DNA from: Photobacterium lipolyticum
Lineage (GTDB): Bacteria; Pseudomonadota; Gammaproteobacteria; Enterobacterales; Vibrionaceae
Assembly: GCF_003026475.1 (NCBI RefSeq)
Contig: NZ_PYMC01000009.1
Coordinates: 160,265-224,264 of the forward strand
Direction: 5' to 3'
Length of the DNA stretch: 64,000 nucleotides
Positions 8,951 to 18,408 of the stretch are shown in pieces. The notes under the pieces were generated by a model. That model was not told the DNA's origin and did not search any database. It saw only the letters and a program-made list of their open reading frames with translations. Within the stretch, counting starts at the first letter, position 1. Each line of letters opens with the position of its first letter. Position numbers and translations under genes: made by a program.

Positions 8951-11245
8951 ATGTCATTGTTTGATCGGTATCGTATGGGAACCTGCCTATTGCTTATTGC
9001 TGTTCTGTGCCAGAGTGCGTGGGCGCAACCGGAACCTGAAATGAAAGCGCAACCGGAGCGAAAAAAAATTGGTCTGGTGCTCAGTGGGGGAGGGGCCAAA
9101 GGTGCCGCCCATATCGGGGTACTTGAAGTACTTGAGTCCAATAGGATCCCCGTCGATATCGTCACAGGTACCAGTATGGGCGCTTATGTCGGCGGTATGT
9201 ACGCCATGGGCTTATCGGCAGAAGAAGTGAAGGGGCGAACGATCTCTGCTGACTGGCAAAGCGGTTATGAAGACAGGGTGGGGCGTAATGATCTGACGCT
9301 GCGCCGCAAGCAGCAGGGTGATGATTACCCGGTGCATACCGATATAGGGGTGTCACTTAAAGGTGAGTTTCGTGTCAGGCCGGGAGCCTTTCAGGGGCAG
9401 GGAATGGCGGTGTTACTCCGTTCGCTGACTGAGAACCTGCCCGCTTTAGCTTCCTTTGATCAGCTGGCCATCCCCTACCGAAGTGTCGCAACGGATATCG
9501 AACAGGTTAAACCGGTAGTGGTCGATTCTGGTCATCTGGCAACCGCCATGCAAGCTTCTATGACGGTGCCCGGCGCGCTGAAGCCCGTTCGCTGGCATGA
9601 CAAACTGCTGGTTGATGGCGGGGTGGTGAACAACATGCCGGTCGATGTGGCGCATAGCCTCGGGGCGGAAGTCATTATTGCTGTCGATTTGCGAGATGGT
9701 TTGCTCAGTGAAGAGGAGTTAAACAACGCCCTGAATATTGTGGCTCAGCTGACCACCTACATGACCAACTCCAGCGCAGACAGCCAAAAGGCATTGATGC
9801 GGCCCGGGGATGTGTACTTACAGCCCGATGTCTCTTTTATGATGGCGCCGGATTTCGACCAAATGGGTCAAGCTTACCATGCCGGACGCAATGCAGCGTT
9901 AAAGGCATTGCCTGAACTGCTGCGGTATCAGTTGTCGGAGCCTGCCTATGATGCATACGTCAAAGAAAAACTGAACCGCCGCAGTCAGCTCTCAACCAGT
10001 CAGGCTTATTACATCGATGCTATTGACATCGAAAACCGGACCTTATCATCGGACCTGGCTTTAATTGCGTTGCTCGATCTAGACGTTGGCCGGGTGGTTT
10101 CAAATGAAGAATTGGAACAAGCCGTTAATCGTCTGCATGCTCAGGATATTTTTTCCCGCATCACGTACGTGATTGAGCAGCAGGAGGATGCCAATATTTT
10201 ACATCTGGATGTTAGTGAAAAATCCTGGGGACCGGGTTACCTGAATTTTAAGTTTGCTCTTGAAGACGATTTTGCCAACCGCTCAGAATTTTCCTTCGGG
10301 GCTCAGTATCTCTATACCGATTTGACGGATCGAGGCGGGGAGTGGAAGTTTGAATGGCTGATTGGTAGCTGGAAAGAAGTGAAAACGGAGTTCTATTTTC
10401 CATTAGATCACCGGCAAAACTATTTCACCGCTTTTGGGGTTGGATGGAATAGTGAAATTCGTACATTTAATACGATTGATGATCCGCGTTTAGCATCTGA
10501 AATTGGTGCCAGTTCTTTGAACGTCGATGTGGAATATAAGCAGGTCAGTGCGTTTGCTGAAACCGGCTGGAATGCCAAACCCTGGAGTGCGCTGAAATTT
10601 GGGTTCCGGGGGCAGTCAGGGGATGTCTCCCTGCTACTTGACGATGCCCAAGAAGACTATGACGCTTATGGACCGTATCTGGCGTATACCCATGATAACT
10701 TAGACAGCTATTATTTCCCGAGCTCAGGCTGGCTGCTTAAGACGGAGCTGGGCTACAGCCTCACGAGCAGTACATTCATCGACGACAGCGGCGATGATGA
10801 AACCTATTATTACAGCGCCCGCGCCATGAAGCCATTTTCTTACGAGCGCCATACCGTTGTTGCAATGGCCAAAGCGGCAGGATCCGACTCTAATGAATTA
10901 ATTCCGATTTATATCCAGGATCTGGGGGGCTTGTTTAACCTTTCGGGCTATCACCGCTACGAGCTTAATGGCCGCTACAGTGCATTCGGCGGGTTGGTTT
11001 ACCGTTATCGGTTACTTGATAATGACTTTGGTGCCTTCTCTTCCCCGGTATTCATCGGTGGCTCGTTAGAGCGGGGGGGAGTCTGGAATAGTGATTCGGA
11101 AGTGAGCTGGGAGAGTTCTATCAGTGCCGCCACTGTCTATATCGGGATCGATTCGCTATTGGGGCCGCTGTATTTGGGATACGGCCAGGCAGAAGGCGGG
11201 AAAAGCTCGTTCTATCTGTCTCTGGGGGGCAGTGGATTTGACTAA
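8951..11245 (+). CDS. Patatin-like phospholipase with surface barrel, PlpD type (type Vd autotransporter)
   Basis: 764 residues. The signal peptide (1-25) ends SAWA. The patatin domain follows: oxyanion loop GGGAKG (46-51), nucleophile GTSMG (Ser75) and the DGG catalytic Asp near 222. After about residue 345 come a POTRA-like linker and a C-terminal 16-strand-type outer-membrane barrel rich in aromatic/Gly strands, ending in Phe-Asp. This order matches Pseudomonas PlpD, which secretes its lipase domain through its own barrel; lipase A1 activity is inferred. Monocistronic between two terminators. No partner gene is visible. Confidence 0.9.
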   Translation: MSLFDRYRMGTCLLLIAVLCQSAWAQPEPEMKAQPERKKIGLVLSGGGAKGAAHIGVLEVLESNRIPVDIVTGTSMGAYVGGMYAMGLSAEEVKGRTISADWQSGYEDRVGRNDLTLRRKQQGDDYPVHTDIGVSLKGEFRVRPGAFQGQGMAVLLRSLTENLPALASFDQLAIPYRSVATDIEQVKPVVVDSGHLATAMQASMTVPGALKPVRWHDKLLVDGGVVNNMPVDVAHSLGAEVIIAVDLRDGLLSEEELNNALNIVAQLTTYMTNSSADSQKALMRPGDVYLQPDVSFMMAPDFDQMGQAYHAGRNAALKALPELLRYQLSEPAYDAYVKEKLNRRSQLSTSQAYYIDAIDIENRTLSSDLALIALLDLDVGRVVSNEELEQAVNRLHAQDIFSRITYVIEQQEDANILHLDVSEKSWGPGYLNFKFALEDDFANRSEFSFGAQYLYTDLTDRGGEWKFEWLIGSWKEVKTEFYFPLDHRQNYFTAFGVGWNSEIRTFNTIDDPRLASEIGASSLNVDVEYKQVSAFAETGWNAKPWSALKFGFRGQSGDVSLLLDDAQEDYDAYGPYLAYTHDNLDSYYFPSSGWLLKTELGYSLTSSTFIDDSGDDETYYYSARAMKPFSYERHTVVAMAKAAGSDSNELIPIYIQDLGGLFNLSGYHRYELNGRYSAFGGLVYRYRLLDNDFGAFSSPVFIGGSLERGGVWNSDSEVSWESSISAATVYIGIDSLLGPLYLGYGQAEGGKSSFYLSLGGSGFD

Positions 11246-11266
11246 CTCACTCATTGACGAAGACAA

Positions 11267-11291
11267 CGAGCCGTTGACGGCTCGCTTTTTT
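11267..11291 (+). terminator. Rho-independent terminator of the patatin gene
   Basis: CGAGCCG-TTGA-CGGCTCG hairpin followed by CTTTTTTT, 22 bp after the stop. Confidence 0.92.
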
Positions 11292-11581
11292 TGCCCGCTA
11301 TACCGATTGGTATTACTCTCCGCTCGAGTTCACTGAATCAGGACTATAATAGTCCCATATAGGTTATAAGCTGGCCATTCAGCCAGCATCATTAGTTTTT
11401 ATTCTTTGTTAGCCATGCTCTTAATAGAACCATAATTCATCCAATGGCTGCTTTGATTAAACGCCAATGAATTCTCGCTGAACTCTGCATCTTGAACTGG
11501 TTTGGATATACACCCGGGCTTGAGTCCGAACGTTTGTGATCACCGAGATATCATCGGACAGGGGGCAGGTAAGGAGGAGGG
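11292..11581 (+). promoter_or_regulatory. suf operon leader and promoter region
   Basis: No gene is seen. The region holds the IscR-like operator/-10 box at 11342-11354, an untranslated leader of about 225 bases and the sufB ribosome-binding site AGGAGGAGG directly before the ATG. Confidence 0.6.
11342..11354 (+). promoter_or_regulatory. IscR type-1-like operator overlapping a -10 box
   Basis: GACTATAATAGTC matches the 13-bp core GACTRWWWYAGTC of the IscR type-1 motif at every position. The central TATAAT (11345-11350) is a perfect sigma-70 -10 element; the -35 region is weak (GCTCGA at 11322). This suggests repression by an Rrf2-type [Fe-S] regulator, which would give expression when clusters are scarce. 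The regulator itself is not in the window. Confidence 0.7.
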
Positions 11582-13036
11582 ATGGCAAGGCGTACTAAAC
11601 CGATAGATGAGTTTGTTAATGAAGAATATCCTCATGGTTTTGTGACTGACATTGACGAGGAAAGCTTACCGCCGGGGTTAAATGAAGATGTTATCCGTTA
11701 TATTTCGGCCAAAAAAAATGAGCCGGACTTTATGCTGGAGTGGCGGTTAAAGGCCTACCGGCACTGGCTGAAGATGACGGTGCCGACATGGTCTAAGTTG
11801 GATTATCCCCCGATAGATCCCAATGCTATCAGCTATTTTTCTGCGCCTAAATCATTTTCTGAGGGGCCGCAAAGTCTGGCGGATGTCGATCCGAAATTAC
11901 TGGAAACCTATGAGAAACTGGGTATTCCGCTGCATGAAAGAGCGATGCTCGCCGGGGTAAAAGGGGCGGTTGATGCGGTTTTCGATAGCGTCTCTGTGGC
12001 GACGACCTATAAGGAGCAACTTGCCGACGTCGGGGTGATCTTCGGTTCCATTTCCGACGCTATCCAAAACCATCCTGATCTGATTAAGAAATACCTGGGA
12101 ACGGTGGTTCCTTATACCGATAATTTTTATGCGGCACTAAATGCGGCGGTGTTTAGTGACGGCTCTTTCTGTTATATCCCCAAAGGCGTGCGTTGTCCGA
12201 TCGAGTTGTCGACCTATTTCCGGATCAATGCCGCCAAGGCCGGGCAGTTTGAGCGGACCTTGATCATCGCTGAAGATGACAGTTATGTGAGCTATCTGGA
12301 GGGGTGTACCGCGCCGATGCGGGATGAACATCAGTTACATGCCGCCGTCGTCGAACTCATCGCGCTCGACCGTGCCGAAATCAAATATTCCACCGTACAA
12401 AACTGGTATCCGGGTGATAAAGATGGCAAGGGAGGGATTTATAATTTTGTCACCAAGCGGGGATTATGTCGGGGTCAGCATTCGAAAATATCCTGGACCC
12501 AGGTGGAAACAGGATCGGCAATAACCTGGAAATACCCCAGTGTGATATTGCTGGGGGACGGCTCGCAGGGTGAATTTTCATCGGTTGCCTTAACCAATCA
12601 TTACCAGCAGGCCGATACCGGCACCAAAATGATCCATTTAGGCAAAAATACCTCAAGTACCATTCTCTCCAAGGGGATCTCCGCCGGTCAGGGCTCCAAT
12701 GCGTATCGCGGTTTAGTCAAGGTTGGCCCGAACGCGTGCAATGCGCGCAATTACAGTCAGTGTGATTCGTTATTGCTCGGGGATCGCTGTAGCGCGCATA
12801 CCTTTCCCTATATTGAAGTGAAGCACCCGTCTGCGGTAGTGGAGCATGAGGCGACGACATCAAAAATCAATGAGGAGCAACTTTTTTACTGTATGCAGCG
12901 GGGGATTTCCTCTGAAGCCGCCGTGTCGATGATCATCAATGGTTTTTGTAAAGACGTGTTCAGAAAATTGCCGATGGAATTTGCAGTAGAGGCACAGGCC
13001 CTGATGGAAGTGAGCCTGGAAGGCGCAGTAGGTTAA
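11582..13036 (+). CDS. sufB: Fe-S cluster assembly scaffold protein SufB
   Basis: 484 residues. Central subunit of the SufBC2D scaffold on which Fe-S clusters are built. The beta-helix core with the typical SufB stretches is visible ([21 protein letters not shown], the Cys-containing segment [24 protein letters not shown], and the late [21 protein letters not shown]). The ATG follows a very strong AGGAGGAGG. First gene of sufBCDSUT plus ferredoxin; no sufA or sufE is present, and sufU replaces sufE. Confidence 0.96.
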   Translation: MARRTKPIDEFVNEEYPHGFVTDIDEESLPPGLNEDVIRYISAKKNEPDFMLEWRLKAYRHWLKMTVPTWSKLDYPPIDPNAISYFSAPKSFSEGPQSLADVDPKLLETYEKLGIPLHERAMLAGVKGAVDAVFDSVSVATTYKEQLADVGVIFGSISDAIQNHPDLIKKYLGTVVPYTDNFYAALNAAVFSDGSFCYIPKGVRCPIELSTYFRINAAKAGQFERTLIIAEDDSYVSYLEGCTAPMRDEHQLHAAVVELIALDRAEIKYSTVQNWYPGDKDGKGGIYNFVTKRGLCRGQHSKISWTQVETGSAITWKYPSVILLGDGSQGEFSSVALTNHYQQADTGTKMIHLGKNTSSTILSKGISAGQGSNAYRGLVKVGPNACNARNYSQCDSLLLGDRCSAHTFPYIEVKHPSAVVEHEATTSKINEEQLFYCMQRGISSEAAVSMIINGFCKDVFRKLPMEFAVEAQALMEVSLEGAVG

Positions 13037-13103
13037 ATGCAGTGTGGGTAAATAAACGGGGCTAACGGGTTGCCGGTAGCGAGCGGTCAGGAGGTATGAA
13101 GGC

Positions 13104-13847
13104 ATGTTACATATTAGCAATCTGCATGTCAGCGTCGATGATAACAGCATTCTCAAAGGCCTGAACCTGGATGTTAAGGCGGGTGAAGTGCATGCCATTA
13201 TGGGACCCAACGGTTCAGGTAAAAGTACCCTGGCAAATGTGTTAGCGGGTAACGAATCTTACATTGTCACGGCTGGCGAGGTGCAATTTAAGGGGCAGGA
13301 TTTACTTTCGCTTGCCGTAGACGAGCGAGCGTGTGAAGGGCTGTTCCTGGCCTTTCAGTATCCGACCGAGATCCCCGGCGTGAGCAATATTCAGTTTCTT
13401 AAAACGGCGGTTAACAGCAAGCGAAAATACCACCAGCTTGATGAACTCGATACTATCGACTTTTTACAGCAGGTCAAAGCGAAGCTCGCTCAGGTGGGTA
13501 TGGATGAAAGCCTGATCTACCGGGCCGTGAATGAAGGATTTTCCGGCGGTGAGAAGAAACATAATGAGATTTTACAGCTGCTGGTGTTAGAGCCATCGCT
13601 GGCTATTTTGGATGAAACCGACTCCGGGTTAGATATCGATGCCCTGAAGGTTGTTGCCGAAGGGGTGAATTCTTTTCGTAACCAAGAGCGGGCAATCATT
13701 GTCGTGACCCATTACCAACGATTGCTGAATTTTATTCAGCCAGATTTTGTTCATATCATGATGGACGGCAAGCTGGTTCGAACCGGCGGTCCGGAGCTGG
13801 CATTAATGCTGGAAGAGAAAGGCTACGGCGATTGGGTGACAGGCTGA
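13104..13847 (+). CDS. sufC: Fe-S assembly ATPase SufC
   Basis: 247 residues. ABC-type ATPase that drives SufBC2D. Walker A GPNGSGKST (35-43), the SufC-type signature FSGGEKKHNEILQ (the usual Arg is His here), and Walker B LAILDETDSGLD are all present. AGGAGG lies 9 bases before the ATG. It sits between sufB and sufD, as in the standard operon. Confidence 0.96.
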   Translation: MLHISNLHVSVDDNSILKGLNLDVKAGEVHAIMGPNGSGKSTLANVLAGNESYIVTAGEVQFKGQDLLSLAVDERACEGLFLAFQYPTEIPGVSNIQFLKTAVNSKRKYHQLDELDTIDFLQQVKAKLAQVGMDESLIYRAVNEGFSGGEKKHNEILQLLVLEPSLAILDETDSGLDIDALKVVAEGVNSFRNQERAIIVVTHYQRLLNFIQPDFVHIMMDGKLVRTGGPELALMLEEKGYGDWVTG

Positions 13848-13907
13848 TCTGTCTGATGAAATTAGCCGCTAGCAGAGGGCGTTTTAGTTGTTCTTCCGGA
13901 GGCGATA

Positions 13908-15275
13908 ATGAATGCAGCGGAGCGATTTTGTAAAGCCTATCACCAGAGGTGGCTAGCATCGGGGGAAACCGACGGAGCTCACTGGATGAAGCAATTGCGC
14001 GATGATGCCTTTGCAAGCTTTACCGCTCAGGGGCTACCGGGCTCACGGGAAGAAAACTGGAAATATACCCGGTTAAATAAGATTGAAAAGCCGGAGTATG
14101 GTTTTTGGGGGCAATCGGGTTTTTCCGGTCAATTAACAACACCACTTTCGGCTATTCAGCCCGGCGGGCGGACATTGCTTTCTGGTGTTAACCGATTGGT
14201 GTTTGTTAACGGCAAATATCAGCACGCGTTGTCTGAATGGGGCCCGTTGCCAGAAGGCCTTATCCTGTGCCGCTTGTCAGAGGCGATGAACACCTATCCG
14301 GATGTGTTGCGGCCTCATTTAGGTAACATTGCGGATAGTTCTGCTCATCCTTTTGCGGCGCTCAATACCATGTTCATGGACGATGGCATCTTTTTAAAGG
14401 TGCCACAAAACAGCCGCATGTCCGCGCCGATCTATTGTCTGTTTATCACTGTCGGCACCGAGCGGCCGATGATCAGTTTTCCCCGTTTGCTGGTGGTTCT
14501 GGAGCAACAGTCAGAAGTCAGCCTGATTGAACATTATCTGAATGTGGAAAGCCTGGCTAATACGCAAAATCAAAATCACAGCCATGATTTTATTAATGCT
14601 GTGACCGAAATAGAACTGGGTCCCGGTTCACGGCTACAGCACTATACATTACAGACCGCTGCCACCGGCGAGAGCCATGTTCATGGTTTGCATGTGAATC
14701 AGCAGCGCGCCAGCCAGTTCTGTTCTCATCACGTAACACTGGGCGGGGCGCTGACAAGAAATGATATCCAGATCCGATTAACCGATGAACAAGCGGAGTG
14801 CTGTCTTAATGGGGCTTATTGTTCTGATGGCGTTCAGCATGTGGATTATCACACCCGGATAGATCATCTGGCCCCGAATTGTCGCAGCCAGGAGTTATAT
14901 AAAGGTGTCGTACAAGGGAAGTCCCGGGCCGTCTTTCATGGTGATATTGTCGTTCATCGGGATGCGCAACAATCTGACGCCCAGTTGGTTAATAAAAACC
15001 TGCTGCTGTCGCAAGAGGCGGAAGTGGATACTAAGCCTGAGCTGCAGATTTATGCCGACGATGTGAAATGCAGTCACGGTGCGGCGGTCGGACAGTTGGA
15101 TCCGATGGCACTGTTCTATTTACGCTCACGAGGGATCCCACCGGAGCAGGCGAAAACGCTGCTGGTGACGGCTTTTATTGATGAAATACAACAGACGATT
15201 GCAACGACGGCGGCTCAGCAGTTATTCCGGCCATGGATGCAGGCTAAATTGAATGCCCTGATGGGATCATCGTGA
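13908..15275 (+). CDS. sufD: Fe-S assembly protein SufD
   Basis: 455 residues. SufB paralogue that completes the SufBC2D complex. The N-terminus has the family's SREENWKYTRLNKI segment, and the C-terminal beta-helix contains HxRIDHLAPNCRSQELYKGV, the GKSRAVFHG segment, and KCSHGAAVGQLD with the functionally important Cys/His. A GGAGG-like sequence precedes the ATG. Confidence 0.94.
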   Translation: MNAAERFCKAYHQRWLASGETDGAHWMKQLRDDAFASFTAQGLPGSREENWKYTRLNKIEKPEYGFWGQSGFSGQLTTPLSAIQPGGRTLLSGVNRLVFVNGKYQHALSEWGPLPEGLILCRLSEAMNTYPDVLRPHLGNIADSSAHPFAALNTMFMDDGIFLKVPQNSRMSAPIYCLFITVGTERPMISFPRLLVVLEQQSEVSLIEHYLNVESLANTQNQNHSHDFINAVTEIELGPGSRLQHYTLQTAATGESHVHGLHVNQQRASQFCSHHVTLGGALTRNDIQIRLTDEQAECCLNGAYCSDGVQHVDYHTRIDHLAPNCRSQELYKGVVQGKSRAVFHGDIVVHRDAQQSDAQLVNKNLLLSQEAEVDTKPELQIYADDVKCSHGAAVGQLDPMALFYLRSRGIPPEQAKTLLVTAFIDEIQQTIATTAAQQLFRPWMQAKLNALMGSS

Positions 15276-15290
15276 AAAGGAGAAGCGCTT

Positions 15291-16574
15291 ATGTCAAATC
15301 ACGATAGGCAGCCATTGCAAGATTCAGTATCCGGGCAAGAGCAAGGTGCGCTCGTCGATATTGACTGGCACGCCGTGCGTGATGACTTTCCACTGTTAGG
15401 CCGGACGTTTTACGGCAAGGAGCTGGTTTATCTGGATAACGCCGCAACGACCCAAAAGCCGAACTCCGTCATCAATGCCATTGAGCACTATTATCGTTTT
15501 GACAACGCCAATGTTCATCGGGGTATTTATGCGCTAAGTGAGCAGGCTACCCGGGCTTATGAAGCCTGCCGCGACAAAATCCAGCATTTTATTCATGCCG
15601 CTAACCGGGAAGAGATTATCTTTGTTCGCGGCACCACCGAAGCGATTAATCTTGTCGCCCAAAGTTATTTAAGACCGAGGCTGAAGGCGGGAGATGAAAT
15701 TCTGATCAGCACCATGGAGCATCACTCGAATATTGTTCCCTGGCAGATCCTGGCGGAGCAAACCGGTGCAAAATTAGCTGTTATTCCGATCACCGACTCG
15801 GGTGAAATCAGGCTGGATGACTACCAGAAGATGCTCAATCAGCGTACGCGGCTGGTGGCGGTGACACATGTATCGAACGTCCTGGGTACGATCAATCCTG
15901 TGCAGCAAATGATCGCAATGGCTCACGCAAAGGATATTCCGTTTTTGGTTGATGGGGCTCAGGCCGCCGCAAAATTGTCAGTCGATGTGCAGGCACTGGA
16001 TTGTGATTTCTACGCGTTTTCATCACATAAACTCTACGGTCCGACAGGAGCCGGGGTGTTGTATGGCAAACAGTTACTGCTTGAATCAATGCCTCCTTAT
16101 CAAGGGGGAGGTGAAATGATCAGCCAGGTCACTTTTGAAAAAACCGAATATAAAGCACCGCCTTACAAGTTTGAGGCGGGTACCCCCAATATTGCAGGTG
16201 TGATCGGTATGGGGGCCGCAATCGATTATGTCTTAGCTCTTGGCCTGACTAATATTATTCGGCGTGATCAGCAGTTGCTGCGCTATGCCAGACAAGCCCT
16301 GCAGTCCGTTAAAGGGCTGCACATTATCGGTAACGCTCCGAACAAGACGAGCATTATCTCCTTTGTGCTGGATGATGTGCATCCCCATGATATCAGCACG
16401 GTTCTGGATGTCGAAGGGGTGGCCATCCGGGCCGGACATCATTGTGCCATGCCTCTGATGCAACGTTTTCATCTCCCGGCGACCGCCAGAGCCTCTTTAG
16501 CTTTTTATAACAATGAACAGGACATTGATCGCCTGGTATTCGCGATACAGAAAGTCAGGGACATGTGGGGGTGA
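15291..16574 (+). CDS. sufS: Cysteine desulfurase SufS
   Basis: 427 residues. PLP enzyme that removes sulfur from cysteine for cluster assembly. The PLP lysine lies in FSSHKLYGPTG (about 245) and the catalytic cysteine in RAGHHCAMPLM (about 385); the sequence is of class II SufS type. It starts 15 bp after sufD with an AAGGAG site. It hands sulfur to the adjacent SufU. Confidence 0.95.
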   Translation: MSNHDRQPLQDSVSGQEQGALVDIDWHAVRDDFPLLGRTFYGKELVYLDNAATTQKPNSVINAIEHYYRFDNANVHRGIYALSEQATRAYEACRDKIQHFIHAANREEIIFVRGTTEAINLVAQSYLRPRLKAGDEILISTMEHHSNIVPWQILAEQTGAKLAVIPITDSGEIRLDDYQKMLNQRTRLVAVTHVSNVLGTINPVQQMIAMAHAKDIPFLVDGAQAAAKLSVDVQALDCDFYAFSSHKLYGPTGAGVLYGKQLLLESMPPYQGGGEMISQVTFEKTEYKAPPYKFEAGTPNIAGVIGMGAAIDYVLALGLTNIIRRDQQLLRYARQALQSVKGLHIIGNAPNKTSIISFVLDDVHPHDISTVLDVEGVAIRAGHHCAMPLMQRFHLPATARASLAFYNNEQDIDRLVFAIQKVRDMWG

Positions 16575-16580
16575 CAGGTT

Positions 16581-17042
16581 ATGGATGAGATATTGCGAGA
16601 GTTATATCAGGCATTGATCCTCGATCACGGCCGGCACCCGAGAAACTATAAAAAAATCGAACACTACACCCATTGTCAGGAAGGCTATAACCTGGTGTGC
16701 GGTGATCGCGTGATGCTGTATCTCAGGGTAGAAGATGACAGGGTTGTCGATGCCAGCTTTGAAGGAGAGGGGTGTGCGATCTCGATGGCCTCTGCTTCAC
16801 TGATGACCGAGCAGGTTAAGGGTAAAACGCTTGATCAGACGCTGCAGCTCTTTGACGCCTTTCATCACCAAGTGACAGATAAGGATCTTGATGAAGATAT
16901 GTCAGGCCGCTTAGGTAAGTTAACCGTGTTTGGCGGTGTCAGAGAATTTCCCGGTCGGATCAAGTGCGCCACTTTAGCCTGGCATACCCTGAAAGGCTGC
17001 CTTGAGGATCCGGATCACAGGCAAGCGGTCACAACGGAATGA
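16581..17042 (+). CDS. sufU: SufU-type sulfur-transfer/scaffold protein
   Basis: 153 residues. IscU-like fold with the three Cys and one Asp: YNLVCGD (C40, D42), GEGCAIS (C65) and IKCATLAW (C128). The extended stretch between the second and third Cys fits SufU rather than IscU. In Firmicutes SufU is a zinc-dependent sulfur acceptor of SufS; the same role is inferred here because sufE is absent. Six bp separate it from sufS. Confidence 0.92.
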   Translation: MDEILRELYQALILDHGRHPRNYKKIEHYTHCQEGYNLVCGDRVMLYLRVEDDRVVDASFEGEGCAISMASASLMTEQVKGKTLDQTLQLFDAFHHQVTDKDLDEDMSGRLGKLTVFGGVREFPGRIKCATLAWHTLKGCLEDPDHRQAVTTE

Positions 17043-17058
17043 TTAGGGTCCCCTAACT

Positions 17059-17613
17059 ATGCATAAAGATTTTGAAGTGGTCACAGTGTTGCGTGATTGC
17101 GACGCCATTGTCATTCCTTCAGGCATGCCGGTAACCTTGCCGGAACACTGTCGGGTGGTCATCATTCAGGAGCTGGGCGGGAGTTTTACCGTTAATGAAA
17201 ACGGGCGGCTGTTACGGATAGCGGAAAAAGATGCCGATGCGTTAGGAAAAGAAGTTGTGTTATCAGCCCCGCAGAAGCGTGAAACGGACACCTCTTCCGA
17301 GGTGGATCTCAGTTTGGTTACGGACCAGCTTAAAACTTGCTATGATCCTGAAATACCGGTCAATATTGTCGACCTTGGCTTGATTTATACCCTTGATCGC
17401 AGCCTGCTAATCGACGGGCGACAGAGGGTGAGTATCACCATGACCCTGACCGCTTTCGGCTGCGGGATGGGGCCGGTTCTTGTCGAAGATATCCGGGAAA
17501 AAATACTGCGCGTACCGGGTGTCGATCTGGTTGATGTCAGAATCGTTTATGATCCTCCCTGGAACGTCGACATGATGTCAGATGCGGCTAAATTAGCGTT
17601 AGGAATGCTGTAA
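17059..17613 (+). CDS. sufT: Fe-S maturation protein SufT (MIP18/DUF59 family)
   Basis: 184 residues. N-terminal SufT-specific part (1-85), then a DUF59 domain with CYDPEIPVNIVDLGLIY and a Cys in TAFGCGMG, ending YDPPWNVDMMSDAAKLALGML. SufT acts as an auxiliary Fe-S maturation factor. Its placement after sufU is the common SUF arrangement in many bacteria and supports the call. Confidence 0.92.
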   Translation: MHKDFEVVTVLRDCDAIVIPSGMPVTLPEHCRVVIIQELGGSFTVNENGRLLRIAEKDADALGKEVVLSAPQKRETDTSSEVDLSLVTDQLKTCYDPEIPVNIVDLGLIYTLDRSLLIDGRQRVSITMTLTAFGCGMGPVLVEDIREKILRVPGVDLVDVRIVYDPPWNVDMMSDAAKLALGML

Positions 17614-17670
17614 CGGCATCAGATTTTGGGGCTAATCGCGTCATGCTGATATCAAAGCGGAGAGAAAATA

Positions 17671-17994
17671 ATGACAACGTGGATGGATGCCATTGCGGTG
17701 AACGAGCTTCCTGCCGGAGAGAGTACCGCCGTTGAACTGGGGAATACCGAGCTTCTTCTGGTGAACGCCGATGGTCATTTCTATGCGGTAGAAAATGTCT
17801 GCAGTCATGATGGTGAAGCGTTAGCCGGAGGAGAAATCGACGGTGAGGAAATTATCTGTCCCAGGCATGGGGCCCGTTTCTGTCTGAAAACCGGGCAAGT
17901 GCTGTGCGCGCCGGCGTATGAAGATATTAAAACATACCCGGTCAGGATCACGGGTAATCGTGTACAGGTTTCAGTTGAATGTGATCGGGACTGA
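17671..17994 (+). CDS. Rieske-type [2Fe-2S] ferredoxin
   Basis: 107 residues. The Rieske ligands are seen as CSHD (Cys-X-His) and CPRHG (Cys-X2-His), 17 residues apart, in a small soluble protein with no partner oxygenase in the window. It resembles the ferredoxin component of dioxygenases and nitrite reductase small subunits. As last gene of the suf operon it may be an electron donor for cluster building or a client; this is inference. Confidence 0.88.
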   Translation: MTTWMDAIAVNELPAGESTAVELGNTELLLVNADGHFYAVENVCSHDGEALAGGEIDGEEIICPRHGARFCLKTGQVLCAPAYEDIKTYPVRITGNRVQVSVECDRD

Positions 17995-18021
17995 AAACCC
18001 GCAGTGGCCAGAGGCATTTCA

Positions 18022-18043
18022 CAAGATCCTGAGTAGGATCTTG
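18022..18043 (+). terminator. Possible terminator hairpin after the suf operon
   Basis: CAAGATCCT-GAGT-AGGATCTTG is a perfect 9-bp stem 28 bp after the ferredoxin stop. It lacks a following T run, so intrinsic termination is uncertain; it may instead protect the 3' end of the message. Confidence 0.5.
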
Positions 18044-18254
18044 CCCATGCTGGATTCAAGCAATAAGTGCAACAAACCCGCCAGACCCTCTTTCACCTAA
18101 GCATTACCAACATTTTTTGTGAGCCAAGTTTCAAATTTGCTAATAAATACACCGAAATTAGTGCCGTTTTTCTTGATTCCCCACGTTCTCCCAGTCAGAG
18201 AGCAAGCCAAAAAGCATGCTTAAGCTCAAGCATATTCAGCTTGAGCCCAATTGA

Positions 18255-18304
18255 TGTTTCATTGTGAAACATTGGACGGATCGAAGTGGTTCCATTTTGA
18301 AACA
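18255..18304. promoter_or_regulatory. Two operator-like palindromes, candidate DhaR sites
   Basis: TGTTTCATTGTGAAACA (18255-18271) is a perfect 7-3-7 palindrome. GGTTCCATTTTGAAACA (18288-18304) is a degenerate copy. The centres are 33 bp apart, about three helical turns, and lie 105-150 bp before glpF. The dha operon has a Fis-type-HTH activator (DhaR) next door, whose class binds paired palindromes at such distances; the assignment is inferred. Confidence 0.5.
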
Positions 18305-18408
18305 AAGCGGGCTGGGTAACACCTCTTATCTTGCTGACATACCATCAGTTTCGACTTTACAGACAAATATATAAATACATATTAATCAAAACACATGAGG
18401 TGTAACTG

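Larger units (their letters stand above)
17995..18408. other. suf-glpF intergenic region
   Basis: No protein gene is supported. It contains a hairpin after the ferredoxin (18022), two palindromic operator-like sites (18255 and 18288) and an AT-rich stretch just before glpF that should hold the glpF-dha promoter. I find no convincing sigma-54 -24/-12 element. Confidence 0.6.

Noticed and set aside
18305..18408. Sigma-54 promoter for glpF-dha
   Set aside because: DhaR has an AAA+ domain, but no GG-N10-GC element with acceptable flanks is seen, and DhaR lacks the GAFTGA loop.
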